Positions 17,166 through 25,884 are shown, counted from the stretch's first letter. The stretch is DNA of 42,431 bases from CAZQSL01 sp964595945 (GCA_964595945.1 CAZQSL010000015.1:1-42431), one strand, 5' to 3'. Notes: generated by a model from the letters alone, not told the origin. Numbers and translations are program-made.

Positions 17166-18563
17166 ATGAACGAAGGTCTGCCAATGGTATCCAGCAAACC
17201 GAAAATTGCGGTGCAATACATACTCGACGTGCGAAAGCTCGCTGCCGTGCCAGGACTTCCAGAATTCGTCGAAAGCGTCAAGTCGACAATTGGCAGCATG
17301 GGATGGGACGTTACCGAATTCGGTCCGGACATCGATCCTGACGTGATTTCTGAAAACGCACGATCGTGCAAAGGCCAGTATGCCGGTTTTCTCGGTGTGA
17401 CATTCACGGGTACATCGGCGCGTCAGACAGCGGTTATCGGTCGGTTCGAAGGTCCGGTCGGCGTATGGTTTTTCCCAGGTACTCCGTGGTGGAGCATGGC
17501 TTCCGCAGGGTCTGGCATCGGCTATCTCAGGGATGAAGCCGATGAAAATCCGAACATGAATGTTTCCGTTATATGGGGTTCTCCTGAGGAGGAAGAAGTT
17601 GCCGAACGCCTCGATCGTTTTGCCCGCGTAGCTCATACGGTGTTCGCGATGAAACGCGAAAAAATCGGACTTATCGGTGGTTGCTACTATGATGTAATGC
17701 CAGCGAGCAACTGGCATCCAGACACCATGACAAGCCGTCTCGGACCGTCTTATGTGGAAATCGACATGTCACTGCTTGTGCGTGCGACTAAGGAAGTCAC
17801 CGATACCGAAGCGGCGGAGTTCGTCAAAACGCTTGGAGCCACCGGCGCGAAAGTCCAGACAGGTGGCACGGCAGACGCGGCGATCCTCGAGTCAGCCCGC
17901 GTGTCTCTCGCTCTCGAAAAAATCCAGAAAACATACAAACTTACCGGCGCGGCTATCAACTGTTACGGCGGCCCCGATCCGGAAGCCTATACCGGCGTGC
18001 TTGGATATTGCGGCGCAAGCGGATGTCTCAAGGGGCACGCGACTTCGTCTCTTGTCATAGGTTGTGAAAGCGATGTAATTCAGTGTGCGCAGCAGATGAT
18101 ATTCAGACATCTCGTCGGAGTGGTCCCCTGTATGGCCGACCCGTGGATGGTCGATGTGAAAAGCGGAATCCTCAAGGCAGGCACTTGTAGCGGGCCGGGT
18201 GAGCTTGCTTCTTCGCCAGCTGATGTTTTTGTCGAACAGGGCACGCTCATGAGTCTTTACAAGGTCGGCACGCTCGGTGTCTGCTTCCCGAAAATTTCGC
18301 GCGCTAACGCAATCGTAGCACGCATCGCGGGGCGCAACCTTGATCGCATGATCGTCGCAACTGGCAAATTCGCAAGCTCCGATACGACATCCATGCCGGG
18401 CCGCCTGTGTCTTAATGTCGAACTTGAAAATCCCGAAGCTTTCCTCGAATATGGCGCTATCGGCAACCACTTCACATTCCTGCCTACAAAAGACCTTGAC
18501 AGGGATATTGCGCGAATCGAAGCACTCTGCGGCATCATGGGCATAACGATGGAAGAGATGTAA
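17166..18563 (+). CDS. L-fucose/L-arabinose isomerase-like protein
   Basis: 465 residues resembling the FucI/AraA isomerase fold: two Rossmann-like N-terminal domains, with ..PVGVWFFPGTPWWSMAS.. in the substrate region and ..KREKIGLIGGCYYDVM... The C-terminal beta-barrel domain ends in ..YGAIGNHFTFLPTKDLDRDI. These enzymes convert aldoses to ketoses with Mn2+. The metal ligands are not clear enough by eye to claim an active isomerase, and a related hydrolase or lyase role is possible. Many Cys residues in ..NCYGG.., ..YCGASGC.. and ..CSGPGE.. are unusual for the family and may point to an anaerobe's metal site. The ATG at 17166 has a strong GGAGG 7 nt upstream. The gap to the next gene is 21 nt, so it is in the operon. 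Confidence 0.72.
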   Translation: MNEGLPMVSSKPKIAVQYILDVRKLAAVPGLPEFVESVKSTIGSMGWDVTEFGPDIDPDVISENARSCKGQYAGFLGVTFTGTSARQTAVIGRFEGPVGVWFFPGTPWWSMASAGSGIGYLRDEADENPNMNVSVIWGSPEEEEVAERLDRFARVAHTVFAMKREKIGLIGGCYYDVMPASNWHPDTMTSRLGPSYVEIDMSLLVRATKEVTDTEAAEFVKTLGATGAKVQTGGTADAAILESARVSLALEKIQKTYKLTGAAINCYGGPDPEAYTGVLGYCGASGCLKGHATSSLVIGCESDVIQCAQQMIFRHLVGVVPCMADPWMVDVKSGILKAGTCSGPGELASSPADVFVEQGTLMSLYKVGTLGVCFPKISRANAIVARIAGRNLDRMIVATGKFASSDTTSMPGRLCLNVELENPEAFLEYGAIGNHFTFLPTKDLDRDIARIEALCGIMGITMEEM

Positions 18564-18584
18564 AAATCAAATGGGAGAACTCGC

Positions 18585-18971
18585 ATGGCATACATTGATG
18601 GCAGCAGCGTGAAAGGCTCGAAGGTCCCAAAACCGTTTGAGCGTGAACTGAAAGTGATCATGTCGCCTGAGACGCATGATGACGTTAAGGACTTTACACT
18701 GCTTTACTCTACCCTCGCACCCAACGGGGGTTGCACGGATTTTCACAAGCACGATTCTTCTGGCGAACTCATGGTGTTTACTTCCGGCAGCGGGAAAACA
18801 TGGCTCGACGGTGTGGAATACGAACTCAAACCCGGCGTCGCGGTCTACGCACCTCCAGGTGTCGAGCACAAAACGATGAATACAAGCGATGAGCCAATGC
18901 TGATCGTATGTGTATTCGTCCCGCCAGCCGATGCCGGCTATATCCGCAACTGCATCGCGGCAGCCCAATAG
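18585..18971 (+). CDS. Small cupin-domain protein
   Basis: 128 residues forming a single cupin barrel. The metal site is complete: H54 and H56 in DFHKHDSSGELMVF, with E61, then H95 in YAPPGVEHKTMN. This is the 3-His/1-Glu pattern of cupin motifs 1 and 2. Monocupins serve as isomerases, epimerases, dioxygenases or lyases, or as non-catalytic sensors. Given the sugar-like isomerase just upstream, an isomerase or lyase acting on the same compound is plausible, but the substrate is not known. An anaerobic host makes an oxygenase less likely. GGGAG precedes the ATG, and the next gene follows after 16 nt. Confidence 0.85.
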   Translation: MAYIDGSSVKGSKVPKPFERELKVIMSPETHDDVKDFTLLYSTLAPNGGCTDFHKHDSSGELMVFTSGSGKTWLDGVEYELKPGVAVYAPPGVEHKTMNTSDEPMLIVCVFVPPADAGYIRNCIAAAQ

Positions 18972-18987
18972 AATAACGGAGAGAGAC

Positions 18988-21117
18988 ATGGAAAAAATCA
19001 CATCGAAAATTACATCGGAATTCGCGACCATCAAAAACGCCGGTGGTATTGTTTTTCCAGAACCCGTCGTCAAAGGCTGGCTCGCGGAGGCTGGGGTTAA
19101 TGTGCCGACTGGCATTGTGACTCAGGATGCCGGTGAGGCCGTGGCGTTCGCGAATGCAAATGGATGGCCGGTTGTCATCAAGATGGCGTCCGACAGGCTG
19201 CTGCATAAAACGGAAGCCGGTGGTGTAAAGGTCAATATTCAAAATGAATCTGATCTGATCGCAGCGTTCGAAACAATGAAGGCCGCGGCTGCCGCACAGC
19301 CGGAAATCGCGTGCAGTGGAATCCTCGTGGAAACGATGGCCGCACCGGGTGTCGAAATTATTGCCGGACTACAGGATGACCCGCATTTCGGCCCTGTGCT
19401 GATGGTCGGACTCGGCGGCGTGATGACCGATCTCCTTCGCGATGTATCGTTCAGAATGCTGCCCGTGACGGCGGGTGATATCACGGAAATGCTTTCGGAA
19501 CTCAAGGGTGCCGCGCTGCTCGACGGATTCAGGGGCGCGAAATCTGTTGACAAAAAGAAACTCACGGAAACCATTATGGCGATTGCGGAACTCGGGTGCG
19601 CGGCGGCTTCGTGGATTGATTCAGCCGACTTCAATCCAATCATCGCAGGCCCGGAGAGCTGTGTCGTGGTCGATGCAAAGATCACGCTCGCGAAAGAAAT
19701 CAAAAGTGATCCGTTCGTATGCGAAGAGCCGCGCACGCATTTTCTCGACAGATTTTTTACCCCGGCGAGCGTGGCAGTGATCGGCGCCTCGGCAGGCAAG
19801 GGCAAGGTTGGCAATGTCATTGTCGACTCGCTCGTCAATTACAATTACAAGGGCAAAGTTTTTCCGGTCAATCCCGCGAGAGAAGAAATACTTGGGGTGA
19901 AGTGCTACCCGTCACTTGACGCACTGCCTGAAGCGCCCGAACTCGCGATAATGGTCGTCGACCTTGCGGAAGGCCCGTCGCTGCTGCGGCAGATGGCTGC
20001 GAAAGGCATACGAAATCTACTCATCGTTTCCGGCGGCGGCAAGGAACTCGGCGGCGACAGGGAGCAGCTTGAAAAAGACATGGTGGCCATAGCGCGCGAA
20101 CTCGATATCCGGGTGATCGGCCCGAACTGCATCGGGATGTTCGATGGCGCGAGCCGCTTCGACTCGTTTTTCCATCATCAGGACAGACTTTTCAGGCCGC
20201 CCTTTGGCCCTCTGAGCTTTATCACTCAGAGCGGGACATGGGGCTGTGCCTTCCTTGAAAAATCAGCGACTATCGGCATGAACAAAATGGTCAGCTATGG
20301 CAATCGTGTCGATGTGGACGAAGGCGATCTGATCGACTACCTCGCCGGTAATGACTCCACAAAGGTTGTTGGGAGCTACATCGAAGGGCTTTCGATGGGC
20401 CGCAAGGTTGTCACATCCGCGAAAAATGCGATTAAAAAATATGGCAAGCCGGTTGTGGCTTTCAAGACTGGCCGCACGGCGCGCGCAGCGCAGGCATCGG
20501 TGTCGCATACCGGGGCATACGGCGGCAGTTATGAGGTTTACGAAGGCGCGTTTAAACAGTCAGGCGTCATTGATGTTGACAGTTTTCACGAGTTGTTCGC
20601 AGCGTGTGAAGCACTTGCGCTTCAGCCGGCGGCGGGTGGCAATCGTGTTGGCATGATGTCGAACGGTGCAGGGCCGATGGTCAACGCAATCGATCATTTC
20701 GGCACCAAGGGACTCGACCTCGTAAGGATCGAACGCGCGTCAGTCGAAAAGATGCGCGAGCACTTCAGCTATTTTTACATCGTGGAAAATCCTGTCGATG
20801 TGACGGGTTCGGCATCGGCGGCAGACTATGATTTCGTTATCCGCACTTTTATGGATGATCCGAACATCGACATCGTTATGCCTTATTTTGTATTCCAGAA
20901 CACCACACTCGACGAGAGTATCACCGAACGGCTGGTTGCGATTATGAATGAATATAAGAAGCCTATAGTCGCGTGCGCGGTGGGTGGGCCGTACACGGAA
21001 AAGATGACGCGTGAACTCCAGAAGGCCGGAGTCCCCGTGATGCCTGATGTCGCGCAGTGGGTCGCGGCGGCGAGCGCACTTGTGCGCTGGGGCAGAGTGA
21101 AAAAGGAAATGGCGTGA
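18988..21117 (+). CDS. ADP-forming acyl-CoA synthetase, fused subunits in beta-alpha order
   Basis: 709 residues. An N-terminal ATP-grasp domain (~15-235) carries ..GWPVVIKMASDRLLHKTEAGGV.. and ..GPVLMVGLGGVMTDLL... From ~250 a CoA-binding domain follows (FTPASVAVIGASAGKGKVGN..), then succinyl-CoA-ligase-like domains with FITQSGTWG and the phospho-histidine H507 in VSHTGAYGG. The enzyme interconverts acyl-CoA + ADP + Pi and acid + ATP + CoA. In fermenters it runs towards ATP as an energy-conserving step. In the common single-chain enzymes the CoA-binding part comes first, so here the order is reversed. The ATG at 18988 has GGAGAG upstream; the in-frame codons from 18910 lie inside the cupin gene and are ignored. 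The gene is in the operon. Confidence 0.9.
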   Translation: MEKITSKITSEFATIKNAGGIVFPEPVVKGWLAEAGVNVPTGIVTQDAGEAVAFANANGWPVVIKMASDRLLHKTEAGGVKVNIQNESDLIAAFETMKAAAAAQPEIACSGILVETMAAPGVEIIAGLQDDPHFGPVLMVGLGGVMTDLLRDVSFRMLPVTAGDITEMLSELKGAALLDGFRGAKSVDKKKLTETIMAIAELGCAAASWIDSADFNPIIAGPESCVVVDAKITLAKEIKSDPFVCEEPRTHFLDRFFTPASVAVIGASAGKGKVGNVIVDSLVNYNYKGKVFPVNPAREEILGVKCYPSLDALPEAPELAIMVVDLAEGPSLLRQMAAKGIRNLLIVSGGGKELGGDREQLEKDMVAIARELDIRVIGPNCIGMFDGASRFDSFFHHQDRLFRPPFGPLSFITQSGTWGCAFLEKSATIGMNKMVSYGNRVDVDEGDLIDYLAGNDSTKVVGSYIEGLSMGRKVVTSAKNAIKKYGKPVVAFKTGRTARAAQASVSHTGAYGGSYEVYEGAFKQSGVIDVDSFHELFAACEALALQPAAGGNRVGMMSNGAGPMVNAIDHFGTKGLDLVRIERASVEKMREHFSYFYIVENPVDVTGSASAADYDFVIRTFMDDPNIDIVMPYFVFQNTTLDESITERLVAIMNEYKKPIVACAVGGPYTEKMTRELQKAGVPVMPDVAQWVAAASALVRWGRVKKEMA

Positions 21118-21156
21118 TATCCGACAAAAATACTTCCAGAAGGCGGAGTGTGAAAT

Positions 21157-21993
21157 ATGAAAAAAATGATAATCACAGTTGCTCTCACGGGCGGGATTCA
21201 CGGTAAGGAAGCCAATCCGGCGCTGCCCGAACAGCCGGACGAAATAATTAAAGACGCTGTGGCATGCTACGAGGCCGGCGCTGCAATCGTGCATCTGCAC
21301 GCGCGCGATAAAGCGGGGAAAGGCGTGGGCGATCCCGCGATCTTCGGCGAGATGAACGAAGGCATTCGCGCACTGTGCCCGGTGGTTGTACAGAATACCA
21401 CTGGCGGCCCAGGCATACCTATTGCGCAACGCATTTCATCGCTTGACGCAAATCCCGAAATGGCATCGCTGAACATGGGTTCGCTCGTGTTTTTCACCGG
21501 CACGAAAGACAATCCGCAGGAAACGCTTTTCATGAATCTGCGCTCGGAAATCGAAGCGTTCGCAAAGGCCATGATCGAACGCGACATCAAACCGGAAATG
21601 GAAGTCTATAGCCCCACGATGTTCGGAGAGGTCGAAAATCTGATAAAAAAGGGACTGCTCAAAAAACCATATTATATAAACTTCGTGATGAACGTGGGTG
21701 GCATGGGCGGTTTTTCCGGCACTCCGAAAAACCTCATAACAATGATCGACCATCTGCCCGATGGAGCGATTTTTAACGTATCCGGTATCGGAAGGGCGCA
21801 ACTTCCACTCATGACGATGTCAACGCTCTGTGGCGGCAACGCGCGAGTCGGGCTCGAAGACAATGTCTTTTATCGCAAAGGCCAACTCGCAACCAATGTA
21901 CAGCTCGTCGAACGCCTTGTGCGTATCGCAAAGGAACTTGACCGCGAGATCGCTACTCCCGATGAAGCTCGTGAGATACTCGGCATGAAGTAA
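21157..21993 (+). CDS. Beta-keto acid cleavage enzyme (BKACE, formerly DUF849)
   Basis: 278 residues, the full family length, TIM-barrel fold. The Zn-binding H46 and H48 lie in AIVHLHARD, and E234 lies in the family motif GLEDN; QNTTGG (79-84) and NVGG/NVSGIGR are also typical. BKACE enzymes take a beta-keto acid and acetyl-CoA and yield acetoacetate and a new acyl-CoA. The founding member (Kce) acts on 3-keto-5-aminohexanoate in lysine fermentation. No other lysine-fermentation gene is present, and the N-terminal loop (TGGIHGKEAN) does not closely match Kce. A different beta-keto acid is therefore likely. The product acyl-CoA could feed the ADP-forming synthetase upstream, and the acetoacetate the CoA-transferase downstream. 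Confidence 0.92.
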   Translation: MKKMIITVALTGGIHGKEANPALPEQPDEIIKDAVACYEAGAAIVHLHARDKAGKGVGDPAIFGEMNEGIRALCPVVVQNTTGGPGIPIAQRISSLDANPEMASLNMGSLVFFTGTKDNPQETLFMNLRSEIEAFAKAMIERDIKPEMEVYSPTMFGEVENLIKKGLLKKPYYINFVMNVGGMGGFSGTPKNLITMIDHLPDGAIFNVSGIGRAQLPLMTMSTLCGGNARVGLEDNVFYRKGQLATNVQLVERLVRIAKELDREIATPDEAREILGMK

Positions 21994-22017
21994 GTAATTT
22001 CGAAATTCAAAAAATGT

Positions 22018-22045
22018 TTGCAAATGATATGTAGGCTGGTATAAT
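22018..22045 (+). promoter_or_regulatory. Internal promoter before the CoA-transferase genes
   Basis: TTGCAA (22018-22023) and a perfect TATAAT (22040-22045) with a 16-nt spacer lie in the 116-nt gap between the BKACE and CoA-transferase genes, the widest gap in the cluster. It would allow separate expression of the transferase. Confidence 0.6.
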
Positions 22046-22109
22046 AGTCACCACCAGGGTGTAGACTACCGCCAGTTCCGTACTGATGGACACTTCAAGG
22101 GGGAGCGAC

Positions 22110-23120
22110 ATGAATGTGATAGACGAAGGAAAGGGCATGCTGCTTGGGTGGCATGATCCGGATGAAAATCGTGAGTGGATAATCGAAAACAAGACGCGAG
22201 TGATGGTCGACAAGCGCATGACCGCAAAGGAAGCAGTTGAAAAATTTGTCACCGATGGCGCATATATGGCGTCAGGCGGATTCGGGCATGTGCGCGTGTC
22301 CATGGCGATTGTTTACGAAATCATCAGACAGAAGAAACGCAATCTCGCAATGGCTGGAAAAACGGCCGTACACGATCTTGACATACTCGTTGGGTCGGGC
22401 TGTGTGGACAAGGTCGAAGCTGCCTATTCATTCGGTCACGAGCTTCGCGGGCTGTCGCCATCGTCGCGCCGCGCTGTGCAGGAAGGCCGGTGCACTGTGG
22501 TCGCTGAAATCAGTAATGCAGCATACCAGTGGCGCTTTCTCGCTGGCATGATGGGCATCCCGTTCATCCCGGCCCGAGTTATGCTCGGTACTGACACATT
22601 CGAAAAATCTTCGGCCAAAGTGGTCGAATGCCCGTTTACCGGAAAACCGATAGCGCTGCTCCCGGCATGTTATCCCGATGTGGCTGTGATCCACGTTTCG
22701 CGCTGTGACATGTTCGGCAACGCGCAGATAGATGGCATTATGGTCGAGGATTTTGAACTCGCCCGCGCCGCGCGCCGCCTTATCATTACCACCGAAGAAA
22801 TCGTGGATGAGGAAGTCATACGCGAAAAACCACACCTTACGAATATTCCCTTCTACCACGTGGACGCAGTTGTAGAAACTCCGTTCGGTTCGCATCCCTG
22901 TCACATGCCTTTCAAATATTATTTCGATGAAGAGCACATCGCCGAGTGGCTCAAGTTCTCGAAGACTGACGCGGGAGTGTCCGAGTATCTCGACAAATAC
23001 GTCTTCGCCACTAAAGATTTCGGAGAATACCTCACGCTTGTCGGCGGCGAAGAAAAGCTCGAATATCTCAGAAAGGTTGACCAGCTCCAGGCTCCGCTCT
23101 GGACGCCCCAGGCTCAATAA
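22110..23120 (+). CDS. CoA-transferase family I, subunit A (glutaconate CoA-transferase-like)
   Basis: 336 residues. Family features: KRMTAKEAVEKFVTDGAYMASGGFGHVR (glycine-rich loop near the N-terminus), ..VDKVEAAYSFGHE.., ..GIPFIPARVMLGTDTF.., and ..PACYPDVAVIHVSRCDMFGNAQIDG... It forms the alpha subunit of a heteromeric CoA-transferase that moves CoA between acids such as glutaconate, acetoacetate or acetate. Length and motifs match GctA-type subunits better than short acetate/acetoacetate ones. The partner subunit begins 11 nt downstream. The ATG at 22110 has GGGGGAG 6 nt upstream. The CoA donor and acceptor are not determined; acetoacetate from the BKACE reaction is a plausible acceptor. 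Confidence 0.88.
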   Translation: MNVIDEGKGMLLGWHDPDENREWIIENKTRVMVDKRMTAKEAVEKFVTDGAYMASGGFGHVRVSMAIVYEIIRQKKRNLAMAGKTAVHDLDILVGSGCVDKVEAAYSFGHELRGLSPSSRRAVQEGRCTVVAEISNAAYQWRFLAGMMGIPFIPARVMLGTDTFEKSSAKVVECPFTGKPIALLPACYPDVAVIHVSRCDMFGNAQIDGIMVEDFELARAARRLIITTEEIVDEEVIREKPHLTNIPFYHVDAVVETPFGSHPCHMPFKYYFDEEHIAEWLKFSKTDAGVSEYLDKYVFATKDFGEYLTLVGGEEKLEYLRKVDQLQAPLWTPQAQ

Positions 23121-23131
23121 GGGAGGGTGAC

Positions 23132-23899
23132 ATGACAGCGACAAACTACACACCGAAAGAACTGCTTGCGACCGTCGCGGCAAAAACGCTTGAAGATAAA
23201 AAATCTATTTTCGTCGGCACCGGGCTCCCCATGATCGCGGCGATGCTCGCGCAGCGCACGTTTGCACCCGATATCCTCGTCATATTCGAAGCCGGCGGCA
23301 TCGGCCCGCAAGTGCCGGTAATTCCGATTTCGGTCGGCGACTCTCGCACATTCCACAGAGCAGTTGCGGCCTCGTCGATGCACGATGTAATGTCAGCAGG
23401 CAGCGCTGGTTACATCGACTATGGATTTCTCGGCGCTGCCATGATCGACGAATACTGCAATCTCAACACGACGATCATAGGCAACTGGGACAAACCCAAA
23501 GTGCGACTGCCCGGCAGTGGCGGCGCAAACGACATCGGCTCATTCTGCTCGCGCACTATCATCATCATGCAACAGGACAAGATGAAATTTCGCAAAAAAA
23601 TCGACTTCCTGACGACCCCCGGCTATCTATCCGGTCCTGGCGCTCGCGAAAAAGCCGGTCTGCCACCCAACACGGGGCCCTACAGAATCATCACGCAGCT
23701 TGGCGTCTATGGCTTCGAGGATGAAACCAGGCGCGTGAAACTCCTTACCGTGCATCCGGGCGTTACGGTCGACATGATTCAGGAAAACAGTGAATTTGAA
23801 ATCATCATCCCTGACAATGTACCGACATCGCCCGAACCCACTGAGGAAGAGATAAGAATCCTCCACGAGATCGATCCTTATGGCATTGTTATTAACTGA
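23132..23899 (+). CDS. CoA-transferase family I, subunit B (glutaconate CoA-transferase-like)
   Basis: 255 residues. The catalytic Glu that forms the glutamyl-CoA thioester is E53 in VIFEAGGIG, at the position known for GctB. Other family segments are GTGLPMIAAMLAQRT near 30, ..GYIDYGFLGAAMIDEYCNLNTTII.. and ..LPGSGGANDIGSFCSRTIIIMQ... With subunit A it makes a complete enzyme, so the complex should be active. It ends the catabolic cluster and is followed by a strong terminator. GGGAGGG lies just upstream of the ATG. Confidence 0.9.
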   Translation: MTATNYTPKELLATVAAKTLEDKKSIFVGTGLPMIAAMLAQRTFAPDILVIFEAGGIGPQVPVIPISVGDSRTFHRAVAASSMHDVMSAGSAGYIDYGFLGAAMIDEYCNLNTTIIGNWDKPKVRLPGSGGANDIGSFCSRTIIIMQQDKMKFRKKIDFLTTPGYLSGPGAREKAGLPPNTGPYRIITQLGVYGFEDETRRVKLLTVHPGVTVDMIQENSEFEIIIPDNVPTSPEPTEEEIRILHEIDPYGIVIN

Positions 23900-23929
23900 C
23901 CATTCGAACTGATATTTCACTATTGAAAT

Positions 23930-23972
23930 AAACCGGCGGAAAAGCATAGCAATTCCGCCGGTTTTCTCTTTC
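23930..23972 (+). terminator. Strong intrinsic terminator of the catabolic cluster
   Basis: AAACCGGCGGA (23930-23940) pairs perfectly with TCCGCCGGTTT (23954-23964) across a 13-nt loop and runs into TTTTCTCTTTC. It lies 30 nt beyond the CoA-transferase B stop. Confidence 0.9.
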
Positions 23973-24073
23973 TGCGATGCTTTGCAACAAAGGAGCGGGC
24001 TGATTGATTATAATATTCAGCAGGCAAATGAGATGTCGCATGGAGACATGGCAATTTACAAGTGAGGCTCACA

Positions 24074-25309
24074 ATGGAACAGGCACCCAAGGGATATAGA
24101 TTACACATAGGGATATTTGGTCGGCGAAACGTCGGCAAATCGAGTATACTAAACGCGATTACGCGCCAGCAGGTTTCTATTGTATCGGATTTCGCCGGCA
24201 CCACAACTGATCCGGTGGAAAAACCGATGGAACTTCTCCCGCTTGGCCCTGTGTTGTTTATTGACACGGCAGGCATAGACGATGTAGGCGTGCTCGGCGG
24301 CATGCGTGTGGAAAAAACGCACCAGGTTTTCGACCGTACCGATCTTGGCGTGCTTGTCACTGAAGGCGACGAGTGGGGCGGTTATGAAGACGCTATACTG
24401 GCTGAACTCCGAGACCGTAAAATTCCCATAATCGTAGTATTCAACAAGTGCGACATCGCGCTGCCTGCCAACGAAAGGATCGCGGTACTCACCACCGCAT
24501 CGATCCGCACCGTCAATGCGTCGGCGATGAAAGGCGAGGGCATTCTTGATCTGCGGCAGGCACTGCTCGACTCGGCACCGGAAGAATTCATCATGACTCC
24601 CACAATCGCTGGCGACCTCGTCGGCCCCGGTGAAATGGCTGTCCTCGTCGTGCCAATCGACAAGGAAGCGCCGAAGGGGCGGCTCATTCTTCCTCAGGTG
24701 CAGACGATCCGCGATCTGCTCGACAACGATGCCTATTGCCTTGTCGTCAAGGAGCGCGAACTCCGCGACGCGCTCGGTAAACTCGCGGGCAAACCAAAAA
24801 TCATCATCACCGATTCGCAGGCATTCCTGAAGGTTGCGGCGGACACGCCTGACGATGTCCTTATGACGAGCTTTTCCATACTGTTTGCGCGATTCAAGGG
24901 GGACCTCACTGAAATGGTGCGTGGCACTATGGCTATCGATTCGCTCAGGACGGGGGACAAGGTGCTGGTTGCCGAGTCGTGTTCGCACCATCCTATTGCT
25001 GATGATATCGGTCGCGTGAAAATCCCGCGATGGCTCACGCAATATGTAGGTGGCAAGGTGGAATTTGTTTTTGTACAGGGGCATGATTTTCCAGATGACC
25101 TCACGCCGTATAAGATGATTGTCCACTGTGGCGCGTGCATGTGGAACAGGCGTGAGATGCTGAGCCGCATGATGAAATGCCGCAGGCAGGGTGTGCCGAT
25201 TTCAAATTACGGGCTTGTTATCGCCTATAGCCTGGGGATTTTCGAGCGGGCGCTTCAACCGTTTCCGGCCGCACTCGAAGCCTATCGTGATGCTGTCGCG
25301 ATGAAGTGA
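24074..25309 (+). CDS. hydF: [FeFe]-hydrogenase H-cluster maturation GTPase HydF
   Basis: 411 residues. N-terminal GTPase domain: G1 GRRNVGKSS (17-25), the G2 threonines in AGTTTDP, G3 DTAG (64-67), G4 NKCD (124-127), G5 SAMK. A dimerisation domain follows. The C-terminal Fe-S domain has C303-x-H305 in ESCSHHP and H351-C-x-x-C355 in VHCGACM, the CxH...HCxxC ligand set of HydF. HydF is the scaffold on which HydE and HydG build the 2Fe subcluster before transfer to the hydrogenase. Neither hydE, hydG nor a hydrogenase gene is in the window, so it stands apart from its partners. It is monocistronic between a terminator and a convergent gene. The ATG is chosen over a GTG at 24062 because GAGG lies 6 nt upstream. 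Confidence 0.95.
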   Translation: MEQAPKGYRLHIGIFGRRNVGKSSILNAITRQQVSIVSDFAGTTTDPVEKPMELLPLGPVLFIDTAGIDDVGVLGGMRVEKTHQVFDRTDLGVLVTEGDEWGGYEDAILAELRDRKIPIIVVFNKCDIALPANERIAVLTTASIRTVNASAMKGEGILDLRQALLDSAPEEFIMTPTIAGDLVGPGEMAVLVVPIDKEAPKGRLILPQVQTIRDLLDNDAYCLVVKERELRDALGKLAGKPKIIITDSQAFLKVAADTPDDVLMTSFSILFARFKGDLTEMVRGTMAIDSLRTGDKVLVAESCSHHPIADDIGRVKIPRWLTQYVGGKVEFVFVQGHDFPDDLTPYKMIVHCGACMWNRREMLSRMMKCRRQGVPISNYGLVIAYSLGIFERALQPFPAALEAYRDAVAMK

Positions 25310-25434
25310 TGTCCGTAAAGGCGGGGAAATGCTTACTGCCTTATGGAATCCCAATTCGCAAATATCATCATGGGCAACGATCCGGCGCGGGCTTGAGAAA
25401 ATTGATCCAGTCTGTTATGTATCCGCGTGGCTGA

Positions 25435-25884
25435 TCACCCGAGCATGTCTTTCTGGGGCGCTTCGTTTACGAGGAGCCAGAACATTCCGAGTAGCCCCAC
25501 TGCCTTGATGAACTGATCGAAATCCACCGGTTTTCGCACATAACTGTTGACTCCGAGCCGGTAGCTGTTGATCAGGTCCTGCTCCTCGCTTGATGATGTC
25601 AGGACAACTACCGGAACAGTTTTCGTGCGCTCGTTTTCCCTGATGCGGCGCAGTACTTCGAGCCCGTCGATTTTGGGCAGTTTTAGATCGAGCATGACGA
25701 CAGCCGGCAGTGGAGGGCAGGAGCATCCTTCATAGCTGCCGGTGCAGAACAGGTAGTCGAGCGCTTCGGCGCCGTCACGCGCGATGACGACGGTGTTGAG
25801 AATGTTGTTCTTTTTCAGTGCTCGAAGTGTGAGTGCTTCGTCGTCCGGATTGTCTTCCACGAGCAGTATGACTCCGTTATTCAT
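25435..25884 (-). CDS. Single-domain response regulator (Rcp1-like receiver)
   Basis: 149 residues consisting of one receiver domain. The acidic pocket is in LLVEDNPDDE, the phospho-acceptor is D66 in VVMLDLKLPKIDG, T96 is in VVLTSSSE and K118 is in YVRKPVD. There is no output domain, so it must act by protein contact or as a phospho-relay. The D-N-P-D-D start and the loop between strands 2 and 3 (..FCTGSYEGCSCPPLP..) are typical of Rcp1-like regulators paired with PAS or phytochrome-type kinases. It starts 13 nt after the stop of such a kinase, with GGAGG 7 nt before the ATG, so the two are cotranscribed partners. Confidence 0.92.
   Translation of the reverse strand: MNNGVILLVEDNPDDEALTLRALKKNNILNTVVIARDGAEALDYLFCTGSYEGCSCPPLPAVVMLDLKLPKIDGLEVLRRIRENERTKTVPVVVLTSSSEEQDLINSYRLGVNSYVRKPVDFDQFIKAVGLLGMFWLLVNEAPQKDMLG

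Noticed and set aside
24009..24014. TATAAT as a -10 box for hydF
   Set aside because: The nearest -35-like sequence (TTGCAA at 23982) is 21 nt away, too far to call a promoter, although the -10 itself is perfect.
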